This document shows, piece after piece, positions 37,391 through 46,489 of a stretch of DNA of 64,000 bases. The notes below the pieces were generated by a model. That model saw only the letters and a list, made by a program, of their open reading frames with translations, did not search any database and was not told where the DNA came from. This DNA comes from Rickettsiaceae bacterium H1 (GTDB lineage Bacteria > Pseudomonadota > Alphaproteobacteria > Rickettsiales > Anaplasmataceae): assembly GCA_018101195.1 (NCBI GenBank), contig JACDQH010000001.1:312435-376434 (forward strand). Direction: 5' to 3'. The translations under genes and the position numbers were made by a program. Position 1 is the first letter of the stretch. Each line of letters starts with the position of its first letter.

Positions 37391-37738
37391 CTATTTTACT
37401 ATGACCATTGCTATGGCGTAATCACCGTCGTCACTTAGCGAGACTTCTGCATTAGTAATTTGTTTATTACGTAAATAAAGATTAGGTTTTCCTTTATTAT
37501 CATTTTTGATTCCTATTTCTTTGAATCGTATCCCGTTATTTAAGCCGCCTAAAGCCTTTGTATAAGCTTCTTTTGCAGCAAAGCGTTTGGCAAAGTAACT
37601 GACTTTGATATTATTTATTTTATATTTAATTGCGTACTCTACTTCATATTCAGTAAAAATTCTTGTAAAAAATTTATCACCGAATTTTTTTATCATATTA
37701 GTAATACGGCTAATTTTAACTATATCTATTCCGATCAC
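37391..37738 (-). CDS. acpS: Holo-[acyl-carrier-protein] synthase
   Basis: Transfers 4'-phosphopantetheine from CoA to the serine of acyl carrier protein. The 115 residues start at GTG 37738 with the metal ligand Asp in IGIDIVKISRI, followed by FTEYEVEYA and the second ligand Glu in YFAKRFAAKEAYTKALG. The length is normal. It is divergent from lnt, with about 77 bases between them. Confidence 0.95.
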   Translation of the reverse strand: MIGIDIVKISRITNMIKKFGDKFFTRIFTEYEVEYAIKYKINNIKVSYFAKRFAAKEAYTKALGGLNNGIRFKEIGIKNDNKGKPNLYLRNKQITNAEVSLSDDGDYAIAMVIVK

Positions 37739-37815
37739 GTTTTTATTATTTATTTACATTGAAATTTTTAGGTTGAGTTTGCCTATTTGTAAAACAAATT
37801 TTAATATCTTTGCAT

Positions 37816-39336
37816 ATGAAAAACATCATGAAAAATTATCTGCACAAATATGATATTGCTTTGTTTTGTGGTGTCGGCATAACTTTAAGTCTTGCTCCGT
37901 TTTATTTTTTTCCGTTACTAATTTTTTCTTTGATAACGTTCTATTTTTTATTGGCAAATCGCAAATCACTGAAAGAAGCATTTTTTATCGCTTATTGGTT
38001 TGGCTTTGCTTATTTTAGCACTGGTTTGTATTGGTTTGCTTTTCCTTTACTTATCGATGCCAAACAGTTTGCTTGGTTGATTCCCTTTGCCATTTTCGGT
38101 TTACCTGCTTTATTTGCTTTATATTTCGGCTTTAGTGCCGTTATTTTTTGTCGATTTCGCCTCTACTTTAAGAAATTTTTTCCATTGATTTTTGCCATCG
38201 TATTTACTTGTGCCGAGTGGGTAATAGGACACCTTTTTACTGGATTTCCTTGGAATTTGATTGGTTATGCTTGGGTTTTTTCTAATGAAGTTATGCAAAT
38301 AACTTCCGTTTGCGGAATATACGGGTTAATTTTCATCACTTTTTTATTTACTGCCGTAATAGCAGAACAATTTGTGCAGAAAAATATCAATTATTTTGCT
38401 CTTATTTTTGCTATTTTAATGATGATAGGCATTTATGCTTGGGGAAAATATCGATTAGAGAATAATTTGACTACATATGTGGCAGATACGAAATTACGTT
38501 TAGTGCAGGCAATGATTCCACAAAGAATGAACATAAGTCAAAAACAAGCTAATCGAATTTTGGAAAAATACCTTGAATTAAGTCTTAGGCCGGGGATAGA
38601 AAAAATTTCTGCCGTGATCTGGCCCGAAGGTGCCTTACCTTTTAAAGTGGATAATGATTTGACGAATATAATTAAATCGCGATTAAGTAACGATATAATT
38701 TTCGGTGCAAGTCGTTTTGCAAAAGGCGAAGTGTTCAATAGTTTATATGTGAACAATGTTAATTTATTTTATGACAAAAGGCATTTGGTACCATTCGGTG
38801 AGTATGTTCCGTTTAGAAAGTTATTACCGGTTAATCGGATAACATTAGGTGTTGGGGATATGTCGCCGAACCAAGATGAAAATCGAAATATCGCTATCCC
38901 CGGTTTACCGGTATTCGTTCCGTCAATATGTTACGAAGCAATTTTTCCGAATGAAATAATTAATAGAAAAGAAGAAACAAAGGCAAAATGGATAATAAAT
39001 ATCACCAATGATGCATGGTTTGGTAAAAGCTCGGAACAATATCAACACCTGGACATGGCTCGAATAAGAGCAATAGAAGAAGGAATACCGATGGTTAGAG
39101 TGGCAAATGCAGGTATTAATGCGGTAATCGATAGTTACGGCAGAATAATTTCGTTATTACCGCTTGGTGAAGAGGGAATAATTGATGTTAAACTGCCCGA
39201 GAGCATACCTGGTTTTACCTTTTATTCTAAAATTGCCGATTATATCGATCAACTGATTTTTGCCATTACTGTTTTAATTTTGTTAAGTGTTGTATACCTG
39301 ATAATGAAAAATAAAATAAAAAATCATGGAAGATAG
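37816..39336 (+). CDS. lnt: Apolipoprotein N-acyltransferase
   Basis: Adds the third acyl chain to outer-membrane lipoproteins. The product from ATG 37816 has 506 residues; a TTG at 37810 is the only in-frame alternative upstream. About six to seven membrane helices lie in 15-210 and one near the end (480-500). The nitrilase-like domain has the full triad: Glu in IWPEGALPF, Lys in [15 protein letters not shown] and Cys in [12 protein letters not shown]. Its end overlaps the start of thiG by 11 bases. Confidence 0.95.
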   Translation: MKNIMKNYLHKYDIALFCGVGITLSLAPFYFFPLLIFSLITFYFLLANRKSLKEAFFIAYWFGFAYFSTGLYWFAFPLLIDAKQFAWLIPFAIFGLPALFALYFGFSAVIFCRFRLYFKKFFPLIFAIVFTCAEWVIGHLFTGFPWNLIGYAWVFSNEVMQITSVCGIYGLIFITFLFTAVIAEQFVQKNINYFALIFAILMMIGIYAWGKYRLENNLTTYVADTKLRLVQAMIPQRMNISQKQANRILEKYLELSLRPGIEKISAVIWPEGALPFKVDNDLTNIIKSRLSNDIIFGASRFAKGEVFNSLYVNNVNLFYDKRHLVPFGEYVPFRKLLPVNRITLGVGDMSPNQDENRNIAIPGLPVFVPSICYEAIFPNEIINRKEETKAKWIINITNDAWFGKSSEQYQHLDMARIRAIEEGIPMVRVANAGINAVIDSYGRIISLLPLGEEGIIDVKLPESIPGFTFYSKIADYIDQLIFAITVLILLSVVYLIMKNKIKNHGR

Positions 39337-40090
39337 TTTTGAAATTGCAGGTAAAAAATTTACATCACGATTATTAGTCGGTACCGGTAAGTATAAAGAT
39401 TTTGCAGAAACAAAATTAGCTATTGAATCTTCTGGAGCTGAAATAGTGACTGTTGCCTTGCATAGAGTAAATATTACAGATAAAAATCAAGAAAAGTTAC
39501 AAGATTATATTGATCCGAAAAAGTATACTTACTTACCAAATACCGCTTTTTGCCGTACTGCCGATGAAGCTGTCAGATCGCTTAAATTGGCACGTGATAT
39601 CGGAGGATGGGATTTAGTGAAAGTCGAGGTTTTTGGTGATGATGAAATTCTTTATCCCGATATGATCGAGACAATAAAGGCTACCGAAAAATTAGTAAAA
39701 GAAGGATTTAAAGTGATGGTATATTCAAGTAACGATCCCGTTATGTGCAAAAAGATTGAAAAAATAGGAGCGGCAGCAATTATGCCGTTAGCTGCACCGA
39801 TAGGTTCCGGTCTCGGGATACAAAATATGTTTAACTTAAGGAGAATTGTTGCTCAAAGTAATGTTCCCGTTTTAGTTGATGCCGGTGTCGGTGCCGCTTC
39901 TGACGCTGCCATAGCTATGGAAAACGGTTGTGAAGCAGTATTAATTAATACGGCAATTGCTCAAGCAAAACATCCGATTGAAATGGCACAAGCTATGAAA
40001 TTGGCAGTCAAAGCAGGTAGATTGTCTTATTTAGCAGGACGCATTCCTAAAAAAGATCATGCTGTTGCTTCCTCACCATCAATAACTTAA
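39326..40090 (+). CDS. thiG: Thiazole synthase
   Basis: Forms the thiazole ring of thiamine from deoxyxylulose phosphate, dehydroglycine and the thiocarboxylate of ThiS. The 254-residue TIM barrel shows [36 protein letters not shown], and the Schiff-base lysine in [12 protein letters not shown]. The phosphate-binding loops are [11 protein letters not shown] and [18 protein letters not shown], then [14 protein letters not shown]. The usual VALRR is VALHR. It overlaps the end of lnt, so it is translated with an unrelated envelope gene, and no other thiamine gene is nearby. Confidence 0.93.
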   Translation: MEDSFEIAGKKFTSRLLVGTGKYKDFAETKLAIESSGAEIVTVALHRVNITDKNQEKLQDYIDPKKYTYLPNTAFCRTADEAVRSLKLARDIGGWDLVKVEVFGDDEILYPDMIETIKATEKLVKEGFKVMVYSSNDPVMCKKIEKIGAAAIMPLAAPIGSGLGIQNMFNLRRIVAQSNVPVLVDAGVGAASDAAIAMENGCEAVLINTAIAQAKHPIEMAQAMKLAVKAGRLSYLAGRIPKKDHAVASSPSIT

Positions 40091-40144
40091 TTAACAACTT
40101 TATGCTTTTGGATTCTCATGAAACCAAAATTTATTATAGTGTTA

Positions 40145-41146
40145 CTAACAGTCTTTGTTGTTTCTTGGTGGTTTAAGATTCGAGTAAAATGTTACTATTG
40201 CATTATTACGTGTTACGAAAGTGTAGTTCATACCCGCACTATTATAAGTACATGCAGCATTTCTTGAGTTTGTTGAAAAGTTATTGTTTTTACGTGCCTT
40301 TTTAAATGCTTTTGTACCTTTGAGAATAATATCAGAAACTGACTGTTGATAGTTATAACCGCTAGGACATTTTGTATGTATATTTCCATTAGGAGTTAGA
40401 AAATCTATACCGATTGTATAAACGGGAAATTTAATATTTTGTCTTTTACAATTTGTATTCAACCCTCCCCAATTTTTGTCTTGTAATTCAAGATAACGTC
40501 CTACGTAATGTAGGCCGCCTAATTGGTTATTTTTGTTATTTCTCCTATGGCCCGGTTCCCCGCAAATAATATGTTGAAATCCGTTACTTTTCACCCATAT
40601 ATCTGTTAATTCTTTTTTGAACGTTTCTACATCTGCATTTTTCGTTATTACTGAATGATTTAATTTTTCATATAAAAATAGTAACGGTTCTCCGGAGAAT
40701 AAACTTTCCAAATCTTTTCTTCTAACGTGTTTACCCCAATAACCGCATTGTTCCAATGCTGTTTTATCGAAATTGGTTATGGTTGGGAATGTTTGTTGGT
40801 TTTTTTTAGGATTATCGTGTACGAAAAACGGCATGAACTGTTCATCTGTTTTAACCGTGCCGCAAGATCTCTCTATCCAGCGATTTTTCGGGTATGCATC
40901 ACTTACTTCGACATTTAAATATTGTAATATTTTTCTAGTATTACTTAAGATTATTTTATATTTTTTCCCCGGAATGCTTTTAACGTCACCTATATTTTCT
41001 TGTGTTTCCAAATTACTGTATAGACTGCACGCTCCTTCTACTTGTAAAAAAGATGAAGAATAGGCAGTTGTATTTAAAAATAATAAACAACATACTAAAA
41101 TAACCCTGAGTAATTTATTTCGTGACATATAACCTCTAAACATCAA
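40145..41146 (-). CDS. Secreted EndoU-like ribonuclease (candidate)
   Basis: A 333-residue exported protein; the signal peptide spans about 8-30, and an inner ATG at 41128 is an equally good start. An N-terminal part (about 33-96, FLQVEGACSLYS to WIERSCG) resembles the small domain that precedes some secreted bacterial RNase T2 enzymes. The C-terminal part fits the EndoU/XendoU pattern: NGFQHIICGEP with His192, GGLHYVGRYLELQ with His213, and Lys259 in NIHTKCPSGY. That His-His-Lys set is the known EndoU active site. The match is by motif memory and spacing, so another secreted fold is possible. Six or more Cys residues suggest disulfides. Confidence 0.55.
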   Translation of the reverse strand: MMFRGYMSRNKLLRVILVCCLLFLNTTAYSSSFLQVEGACSLYSNLETQENIGDVKSIPGKKYKIILSNTRKILQYLNVEVSDAYPKNRWIERSCGTVKTDEQFMPFFVHDNPKKNQQTFPTITNFDKTALEQCGYWGKHVRRKDLESLFSGEPLLFLYEKLNHSVITKNADVETFKKELTDIWVKSNGFQHIICGEPGHRRNNKNNQLGGLHYVGRYLELQDKNWGGLNTNCKRQNIKFPVYTIGIDFLTPNGNIHTKCPSGYNYQQSVSDIILKGTKAFKKARKNNNFSTNSRNAACTYNSAGMNYTFVTRNNAIVTFYSNLKPPRNNKDC

Positions 41147-41198
41147 CCAATTTTATGATATAAACGAATAATTATTATATGTAAAGTACTAACGTTTT

Positions 41199-41702
41199 AT
41201 GAATATAAAAATAAAAAAAACTAATATAGATAAGTTAGCATTTGTTGCTCCTAGTGCCGATATTATCGGAGAAGTCACGGTTGGCAAAAACAGTAGTGTA
41301 TGGTACGGATGTGTTTTGCGTGGTGATGTAAGTTACATTTCAATAGGTAAAAACACTAACGTACAAGACGGAACTATAATACATGTCGATCGCCATGGAA
41401 TTCCTACTACCGTAGGGAATGGTGTAACTATAGGTCATAAATGTTTACTTCATGCATGCACGATACAAAGTAATACTTTTATAGGTATGGGTGCGATAAT
41501 TATGGATAAGGCAGTGATAGAGGAGGGCTCGATGGTTGCTGCAGGTAGCTTGGTGACTTCCGGAAAAAGAGTTAGAAAAGGAGAAATTTGGGCTGGTTCT
41601 CCTGCTAAATTATTTAGAAATATGACTCAATTGGAAATTGATTATATTAAAGTATCCGCAGATAATTATGTAACTCTTGCTCGCGAGTATTTAAATGGTT
41701 GA
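41199..41702 (+). CDS. Gamma-carbonic-anhydrase-like hexapeptide protein
   Basis: A left-handed beta-helix protein of 167 residues of the YrdA/PaaY group. Hexapeptide turns run through the sequence (VGKNSSVWYGCVLRGDVSYI, IGKNTNVQDGTIIH). The three zinc-ligand histidines are present in IIHVDRHG and IGHKCLLHACTI. The C terminus is a helix (LEIDYIKVSADNYVTLARE). Some members are carbonic anhydrases, others appear inactive, and none can be assigned a firm role from sequence. Confidence 0.9.
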   Translation: MNIKIKKTNIDKLAFVAPSADIIGEVTVGKNSSVWYGCVLRGDVSYISIGKNTNVQDGTIIHVDRHGIPTTVGNGVTIGHKCLLHACTIQSNTFIGMGAIIMDKAVIEEGSMVAAGSLVTSGKRVRKGEIWAGSPAKLFRNMTQLEIDYIKVSADNYVTLAREYLNG

Positions 41703-41782
41703 AAGTATACTTTTTGATAATTTATCTCGAGTTAAGTACAAATTTTGTAATAATCCGTATAAATAAGTATTTTTGATTGATT

Positions 41783-42412
41783 ATGTTACCGGAAGCAATA
41801 ATTTTTGATTGGGACAACACTTTGGTTGACGTACAATCTTCGCTTGATTTTGCTCTAGAGCAAACGATGATTGAGATGAAGTATGACGCTAAGCAAGTGA
41901 AAAATGATAGAAAATCATACACTTCTCGCAATAAATTTCTTCAAGGTAAGTTTAAAAACGGTTGGAAAAAGGCAAATGAAATATACGATAAATATATAAA
42001 ATTATCTCCCGTAGGGGGGGTATCGCTTTTTAAGCATGCTAAGGAAGTTTTGGATTTTGCTGTTGATAATCAAATATTAATGGTAATAGTAAGTAATAAA
42101 TTTGGTACCGATTTGCGCAGCGAGATCGCACAATTAAAATTATCTGATTACTTTGTTTCGATAATCGGTTCTGGAGATACGAATGAAGATAAACCTTCTG
42201 CTATTCCTGCACAAAAAGCGTTGGCAGAGGTAAGGTTGAAACTTAGTAAGAAAATTTGGTTTGTCGGAGACAGTATTAGCGACATGGAATGTGCCAGGAA
42301 GTTAGGGGTGTTAAGAGTTTTTTACGGGGAATCTAATATTGACGATATTATCACCGATCTTCATGTGCAAAATCATTACAACCTTCTAACTCTTTTGCAA
42401 GAAAGTTCTTGA
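41783..42412 (+). CDS. HAD-superfamily phosphatase, phosphoglycolate-phosphatase-like
   Basis: A 209-residue HAD hydrolase from ATG 41783; a TTG at 41777 is the alternative. Motif I is FDWDNTLVDV with the nucleophile Asp, motif II VIVSNK, motif III the Lys in EDKPSAIPAQKAL, and motif IV WFVGDSISDMECARKLG. A cap domain (about 20-80) gives it the Gph/phosphatase type. Substrate is unknown. Its last 62 bases lie over the end of the convergent rnhB gene. Confidence 0.88.
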   Translation: MLPEAIIFDWDNTLVDVQSSLDFALEQTMIEMKYDAKQVKNDRKSYTSRNKFLQGKFKNGWKKANEIYDKYIKLSPVGGVSLFKHAKEVLDFAVDNQILMVIVSNKFGTDLRSEIAQLKLSDYFVSIIGSGDTNEDKPSAIPAQKALAEVRLKLSKKIWFVGDSISDMECARKLGVLRVFYGESNIDDIITDLHVQNHYNLLTLLQESS

Positions 42413-43058
42413 TCGGAGCAAATGATTTTCTGTGATGTTTGGTTATACCGTATTTCTTGATTGCAATTATATGTTCTTTAGTCCCGTAACCTTTGTTTTT
42501 TTGCCAATTATAGAGGGGATAATCGTTATGCAAATCACTCATTAATTGGTCTCTAACCACTTTTGCTATTATTGAAGCGGTTGCAATCGAGATACTCACA
42601 TTATCGCCATTTTTTACGGTAATCATCGGAATATTAATATTATTTGGGTAATGGTTACCGTCGATTAGTATGTTGTCTAACTTAATTTTAGAGTTTAGTG
42701 TGTTAATCGCTCGACTCATTGCCAATTTGGTTGCATTTAAAATATTATAGCGGTCGATTTCATCTACGGATGCAGAACCTAATTCGTATTTATATCCTTT
42801 CGTAATACTGTCGTATAATTCTAACCTTTTGTTAGGAGAAAGTTTTTTCGAATCTTTGATACCGTGTATAAAATTATTTTTGTCTACAACGACCGCAGCC
42901 GCCAACACAGGTCCCGATAACGGACCTCGTCCTACTTCGTCTACTCCGACGATTATGCCGCGTAATTTATTTTCACAACTAAAATCGGGTTTTTTATTTA
43001 AAATGTTCTTTGCTCGAATTATTTTGCTACCTATACGAATATTTTTATTGATTATCAA
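42351..43058 (-). CDS. rnhB: Ribonuclease HII
   Basis: Cuts RNA in RNA-DNA hybrids, including single ribonucleotides. The 235 residues have the active-site start GVDEVGRGPLSGPVLAAAVV, GIKDSKKLSPNKRLELY, ILIDGNHYP, and SIATASIIAKVVRDQLM with the further acidic site. About 33 residues precede the conserved core, and the start codon looks like TTG 43058, so the true start is uncertain. The C-terminal 20 codons overlap the HAD gene on the other strand. Confidence 0.95.
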   Translation of the reverse strand: MIINKNIRIGSKIIRAKNILNKKPDFSCENKLRGIIVGVDEVGRGPLSGPVLAAAVVVDKNNFIHGIKDSKKLSPNKRLELYDSITKGYKYELGSASVDEIDRYNILNATKLAMSRAINTLNSKIKLDNILIDGNHYPNNINIPMITVKNGDNVSISIATASIIAKVVRDQLMSDLHNDYPLYNWQKNKGYGTKEHIIAIKKYGITKHHRKSFAPIKNFLAKELEGCNDFAHEDR

Positions 43059-43221
43059 TAGTATTGAGAAAAATTTGGACGATTTTTTTACAATATTTAT
43101 GATAAAAGGTAGTATATAAAGTTGTATTGATATTTTTTAATTAATTTGGACTATAACGTTTGTATTATAAATATTAAATTTTTATTGATATGATAAAATA
43201 TAAAAAAAGTAACTTTTTAAT

Positions 43222-44613
43222 ATGATAATATCGGCCATGATGTTAGCAAGGATTCAATTTGCTTTCGTGGTATCGTTTCACATAATTTTCCCTTCTTTTA
43301 CTATTGGTTTGGCCAGCTGGTTAGCGATATTGGAATGGCGGTGGTTAAAAACCGAGAACAACCTTTATAAGGACGTTTATCGTATGTGGGTAAAAATATT
43401 TGCCGTTTGCTTCGGAATGGGTGTTGTATCGGGGATAGTGATGTCATATCAATTCGGTACGAATTGGTCGGTATTTTCAACTAAAGTAGGAAATGTAATC
43501 GGTCCCTTGTTAGGTTACGAAGTGTTAACGGCATTTTTTCTGGAATCTTCTTTTCTTGGAATTATGTTATTCGGTTGGGAGCGGGTAAGTAAAAAAATGC
43601 ATTTTGTTTCCACTTGTGTCGTAGCAATTGGAACTTTAATTTCTGCTTTTTGGATTATTTCGGCAAATAGTTGGATGCACACACCCCAAGGTTTTGAAAT
43701 AGGTGTAGACGGATTACTTTACCCGACCGATTGGTTGAAAATTATTTTTAATCCTTCGTTTTGTTATCGCTTTTTCCATATGGTTACGGCATCGTATCTG
43801 ACTACAGCCTTTATCGTAGGCGGTATCGGTGCTTATTACTTATGGAAGAAAATTCATACTGAACATGCTAAAATAATGTTTGCTATGGCAATGATAATGG
43901 CTGTGTTCGTAGCTCCTTTACAGCTGATTATTGGTGATTTGCATGGTAAAAACACTTTGAAACATCAACCGATAAAAGTTGCTGCAATCGAAGGAAATTG
44001 GGATCGCGGAACAAATAAACCGCTGCATTTATTCGGAATACCGAATGAAGAAACCGAAACTACCGATTACGTGTTAAATATTCCTGGCGGAGCGAGTTGG
44101 GTTTTGACCGGTAAGACAAGTGGTGAAATTCCCGGTCTTAAAGATGTTACAGCGGATAATCGTCCTCCGGTGTTCGTGGTATTTTGGTTGTTTCGGGTTA
44201 TGGTTGCTATTGGTTTCGCTATGATTTTTACAGGTATTGTTGCCGCCGTATTATATTTTCGTCGATCTTTGTTTAATAACAGGATTTTTCAACTTTGGTG
44301 TATGACGATGATTCCTGCCGGTTTTATTGCAGTTTTAGCCGGTTGGTTTGTTACCGAAGTTGGAAGACAACCTTATACGGTTTATGGCGTAATTAGAACT
44401 AGTGAAAGTATTTCGCCGGTTATTGCCGAGCAAATAGGGATAACTTTGATGATATTTGTCATCGTATACGCATTTGTATTCGGTTCGGGGGTCTATTACA
44501 TAATTAAGCTTATTCGTTGGGGGCCTGTCTTTGGTAAAGAAGAAAATTATTACGATCACAGTAGTATGGCATTGGTTTCCAAAGAAATATATGGGATTGA
44601 GGAGGAGAAATGA
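43222..44613 (+). CDS. cydA: Cytochrome bd-type quinol oxidase subunit I (CIO-like)
   Basis: Haem-bearing subunit of a bd-family terminal oxidase that reduces oxygen with quinol. The 463 residues have about nine helices and the haem-ligand region QFAFVVSFHIIFPSFTIGLA. GWFVTEVGRQPYTVYGVIRT near residue 375 is a strong bd signature. The region between helices 6 and 7 is short, lacking the long Q-loop of the E. coli enzyme. That matches the cyanide-insensitive oxidase branch. cydB starts in an ATGA overlap. Confidence 0.95.
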   Translation: MIISAMMLARIQFAFVVSFHIIFPSFTIGLASWLAILEWRWLKTENNLYKDVYRMWVKIFAVCFGMGVVSGIVMSYQFGTNWSVFSTKVGNVIGPLLGYEVLTAFFLESSFLGIMLFGWERVSKKMHFVSTCVVAIGTLISAFWIISANSWMHTPQGFEIGVDGLLYPTDWLKIIFNPSFCYRFFHMVTASYLTTAFIVGGIGAYYLWKKIHTEHAKIMFAMAMIMAVFVAPLQLIIGDLHGKNTLKHQPIKVAAIEGNWDRGTNKPLHLFGIPNEETETTDYVLNIPGGASWVLTGKTSGEIPGLKDVTADNRPPVFVVFWLFRVMVAIGFAMIFTGIVAAVLYFRRSLFNNRIFQLWCMTMIPAGFIAVLAGWFVTEVGRQPYTVYGVIRTSESISPVIAEQIGITLMIFVIVYAFVFGSGVYYIIKLIRWGPVFGKEENYYDHSSMALVSKEIYGIEEEK

Positions 44614-45623
44614 TAGATTTTTCACCTTGGCTCGATTTACCTTTAATTTGGGGTTTTTTAATTGCCATTGCGGTTTTTTTATATGTGATTTTAGACGGTT
44701 TCGACCTTGGTTGCGGTATTTTATTTCCTTTTGCTCCTTCGGATAAATGTCGTGACTGTATGATGAATTCTATCGCTCCTTTTTGGGACGGTAACGAAAC
44801 TTGGCTTGTTTTAGGCGGCGGAGGATTGCTGGTAGCTTTTCCGAAAGCTTATTCTATTTTACTACCGGCATTATATTTGCCGATAATTTTTATGTTGATC
44901 GGTCTTATTTTCCGCGGTGTTGCTTTTGAGTTTCGTTTCAAAGCTTCGGTAAAAGACCGTAAGTTGTGGGATATTGCATTTCACGGAGGTTCGTTATTGG
45001 CAACTTTTATGCAAGGGGTTGTGTTAGGTAATTTTGTCCAAGGGGTAAAAGTAAGCGGAGATAGCTTTGCAGGCGGTCCACTGGATTGGGCTAACGGTTT
45101 TGCTATTATTACCGGAATTTCTTTGGTATTCGGTTATTCTCTTCTCGGAGCGACTTGGCTGGTGATGAAAACGGAAGGTAAGACATTAAACTGGGCGCGT
45201 AAAGCGGCAAAATATGTGCTGGTATTTGTCGGTATTGCTATGAGTGCGGTTAGCATTATTATGCCTTTTATTGACGAGCGTATTGCAAATTTTTGGTTTA
45301 GCTTGCCGAATATATTTTATTTATCTGTTGTACCGGTGTTAAGTGTTATCCTATTTGTAATGTTATGGTTTGATTTGAGCGGTAACAAGAGGGAATTTAG
45401 GCCGTTTTTTTTATCGTTACTACTTTTTTTATCTGGTTATATCGGTTTTGGAATTAGCTTATACCCGTGGGTAGTACCTTTTTCTCTTACTTTATGGGAA
45501 GCGGCTGCGATTTCTACGTCGCAATCTCTGGTATTAATCGGAGTCGTATTACTTTTACCGATTATTTTAGCTTACACCGGGTATTGTTACTATGTTTTTC
45601 GTGGTAAAACCGGTAGCGAGTAA
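44610..45623 (+). CDS. cydB: Cytochrome bd-type quinol oxidase subunit II
   Basis: Second large membrane subunit of the bd-type oxidase, 337 residues. The family start LPLIWGFLIAIAVFLYVILDGFDLGCGIL is clear. SIAPFWDGNETWLVLGGGGLLVAFPKAY and a C-terminal SLTLWEAAAISTSQSLVLIG follow. About eight to nine membrane helices can be seen. It follows cydA with a 4-base overlap and is followed by a very short third gene. Confidence 0.96.
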   Translation: MIDFSPWLDLPLIWGFLIAIAVFLYVILDGFDLGCGILFPFAPSDKCRDCMMNSIAPFWDGNETWLVLGGGGLLVAFPKAYSILLPALYLPIIFMLIGLIFRGVAFEFRFKASVKDRKLWDIAFHGGSLLATFMQGVVLGNFVQGVKVSGDSFAGGPLDWANGFAIITGISLVFGYSLLGATWLVMKTEGKTLNWARKAAKYVLVFVGIAMSAVSIIMPFIDERIANFWFSLPNIFYLSVVPVLSVILFVMLWFDLSGNKREFRPFFLSLLLFLSGYIGFGISLYPWVVPFSLTLWEAAAISTSQSLVLIGVVLLLPIILAYTGYCYYVFRGKTGSE

Positions 45624-45640
45624 ATGTATTGGATATTTTT

Positions 45641-45784
45641 ATGATTACCGTATTTACCGATATTTGGAAAAAAATGACGATAAAACGTCGTCAATGGTGT
45701 TGGTTTGTAATTATATGGTTTGGTAGTTTAAGTTTTGTCATGGTGTTTGCAAGTATCATTCGTATGCTGATTAAGCTTGGTTAA
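45641..45784 (+). CDS. Small third subunit of bd oxidase (DUF2474-like), 47 residues
   Basis: A 47-codon gene 17 bases after cydB. It encodes a basic N-terminal segment (KKMTIKRRQWCW) and one membrane helix (FVIIWFGSLSFVMVFASIIRMLI). Short single-helix proteins of this form (RRRLGWFVLLW-like, DUF2474) follow cioAB/cydAB operons in many proteobacteria and are counterparts of CydX. Position, length and the Arg-Trp-Phe-Val pattern all fit. No sequence search was possible, so the family call rests on pattern and context. Confidence 0.7.
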   Translation: MITVFTDIWKKMTIKRRQWCWFVIIWFGSLSFVMVFASIIRMLIKLG

Positions 45785-45806
45785 TTTTAGTAAAAAGCTA
45801 AAAAAG

Positions 45807-46409
45807 TTATTTTGTATTACCTGTGAGTTTAATTTCGACGATGGGAATATTGTTCCAGCTATAAATGTTCGATTGATCGATTGATGCCGACAATATATCG
45901 GTATCGAATCTTGCAGGAATATCGAATTCGAATGTTGCGGTGATAATTTCTTCTGTTTTTGGCGGATTATCGAAAATTACCAGACCCGTTTGATAATCGA
46001 CTTCGTATCCTGTTTTTAATTCTTGTTCGTTAACAAAAATTTTTACTGTTTTTCCAACTGGTTTGTTAATTATTCTAGTGGATTTGAGGTAACTCTTTAT
46101 TAGTTGGAATTTTTTTACCTGACCGTTTCCATTTCCTATTTTTTGATTTGCGCACTTAAAATCCATCCAATCTTTGAATCTAAACCCGTATGCTTTTCCT
46201 TTTCTGTCTCTAAAAAATGAAATGAGTTGTGCCAATTGTTTTGCGGTTTTAACTCCGTGTGAAACATTATATCTGATTCTTGCCGAAAGCCAATTGATAT
46301 TTCGTTGTTCGTAACCGTTTTTCGTAGTGATAATATCGGTAGAAAATTCTGGTCCGCCGACAGCACCATAAGATATATCTTTGGGAAATCTGATTTCGGA
46401 AAACAACAT
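45807..46409 (-). CDS. Gene-transfer-agent/phage tail protein (DUF2460, TIGR02217)
   Basis: A 200-residue protein from ATG 46409 (MLFSEIRFPKDISYGAVGGP). It matches the family of the Rhodobacter capsulatus GTA distal-tail gene in that FP.DISYGA.GGPEF.T start. It also has LARIRYNVSHGVKTAKQL-type text, the stretch LISFFRDRKGKAYGFRFKDWMDF, and the C-terminal VEIKL. It stands alone here, with no capsid, portal or other tail gene. Scattered GTA genes are typical of Rickettsiales. The frame is intact. Confidence 0.85.
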   Translation of the reverse strand: MLFSEIRFPKDISYGAVGGPEFSTDIITTKNGYEQRNINWLSARIRYNVSHGVKTAKQLAQLISFFRDRKGKAYGFRFKDWMDFKCANQKIGNGNGQVKKFQLIKSYLKSTRIINKPVGKTVKIFVNEQELKTGYEVDYQTGLVIFDNPPKTEEIITATFEFDIPARFDTDILSASIDQSNIYSWNNIPIVEIKLTGNTK

Positions 46410-46489
46410 TAGATAGATAACCAATTTATTTATCTTATTTAACTTTTTAAAAAATGCGGAAGCTGTTTTAACAATAATTAAACTTAATA

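Noticed and set aside
45785..45803. TTTTAG/CTAAAA hairpin after the bd-oxidase microprotein
   Set aside because: Only six AT-dominated pairs with a 7-base A-rich loop; too weak to call a terminator in this base composition.
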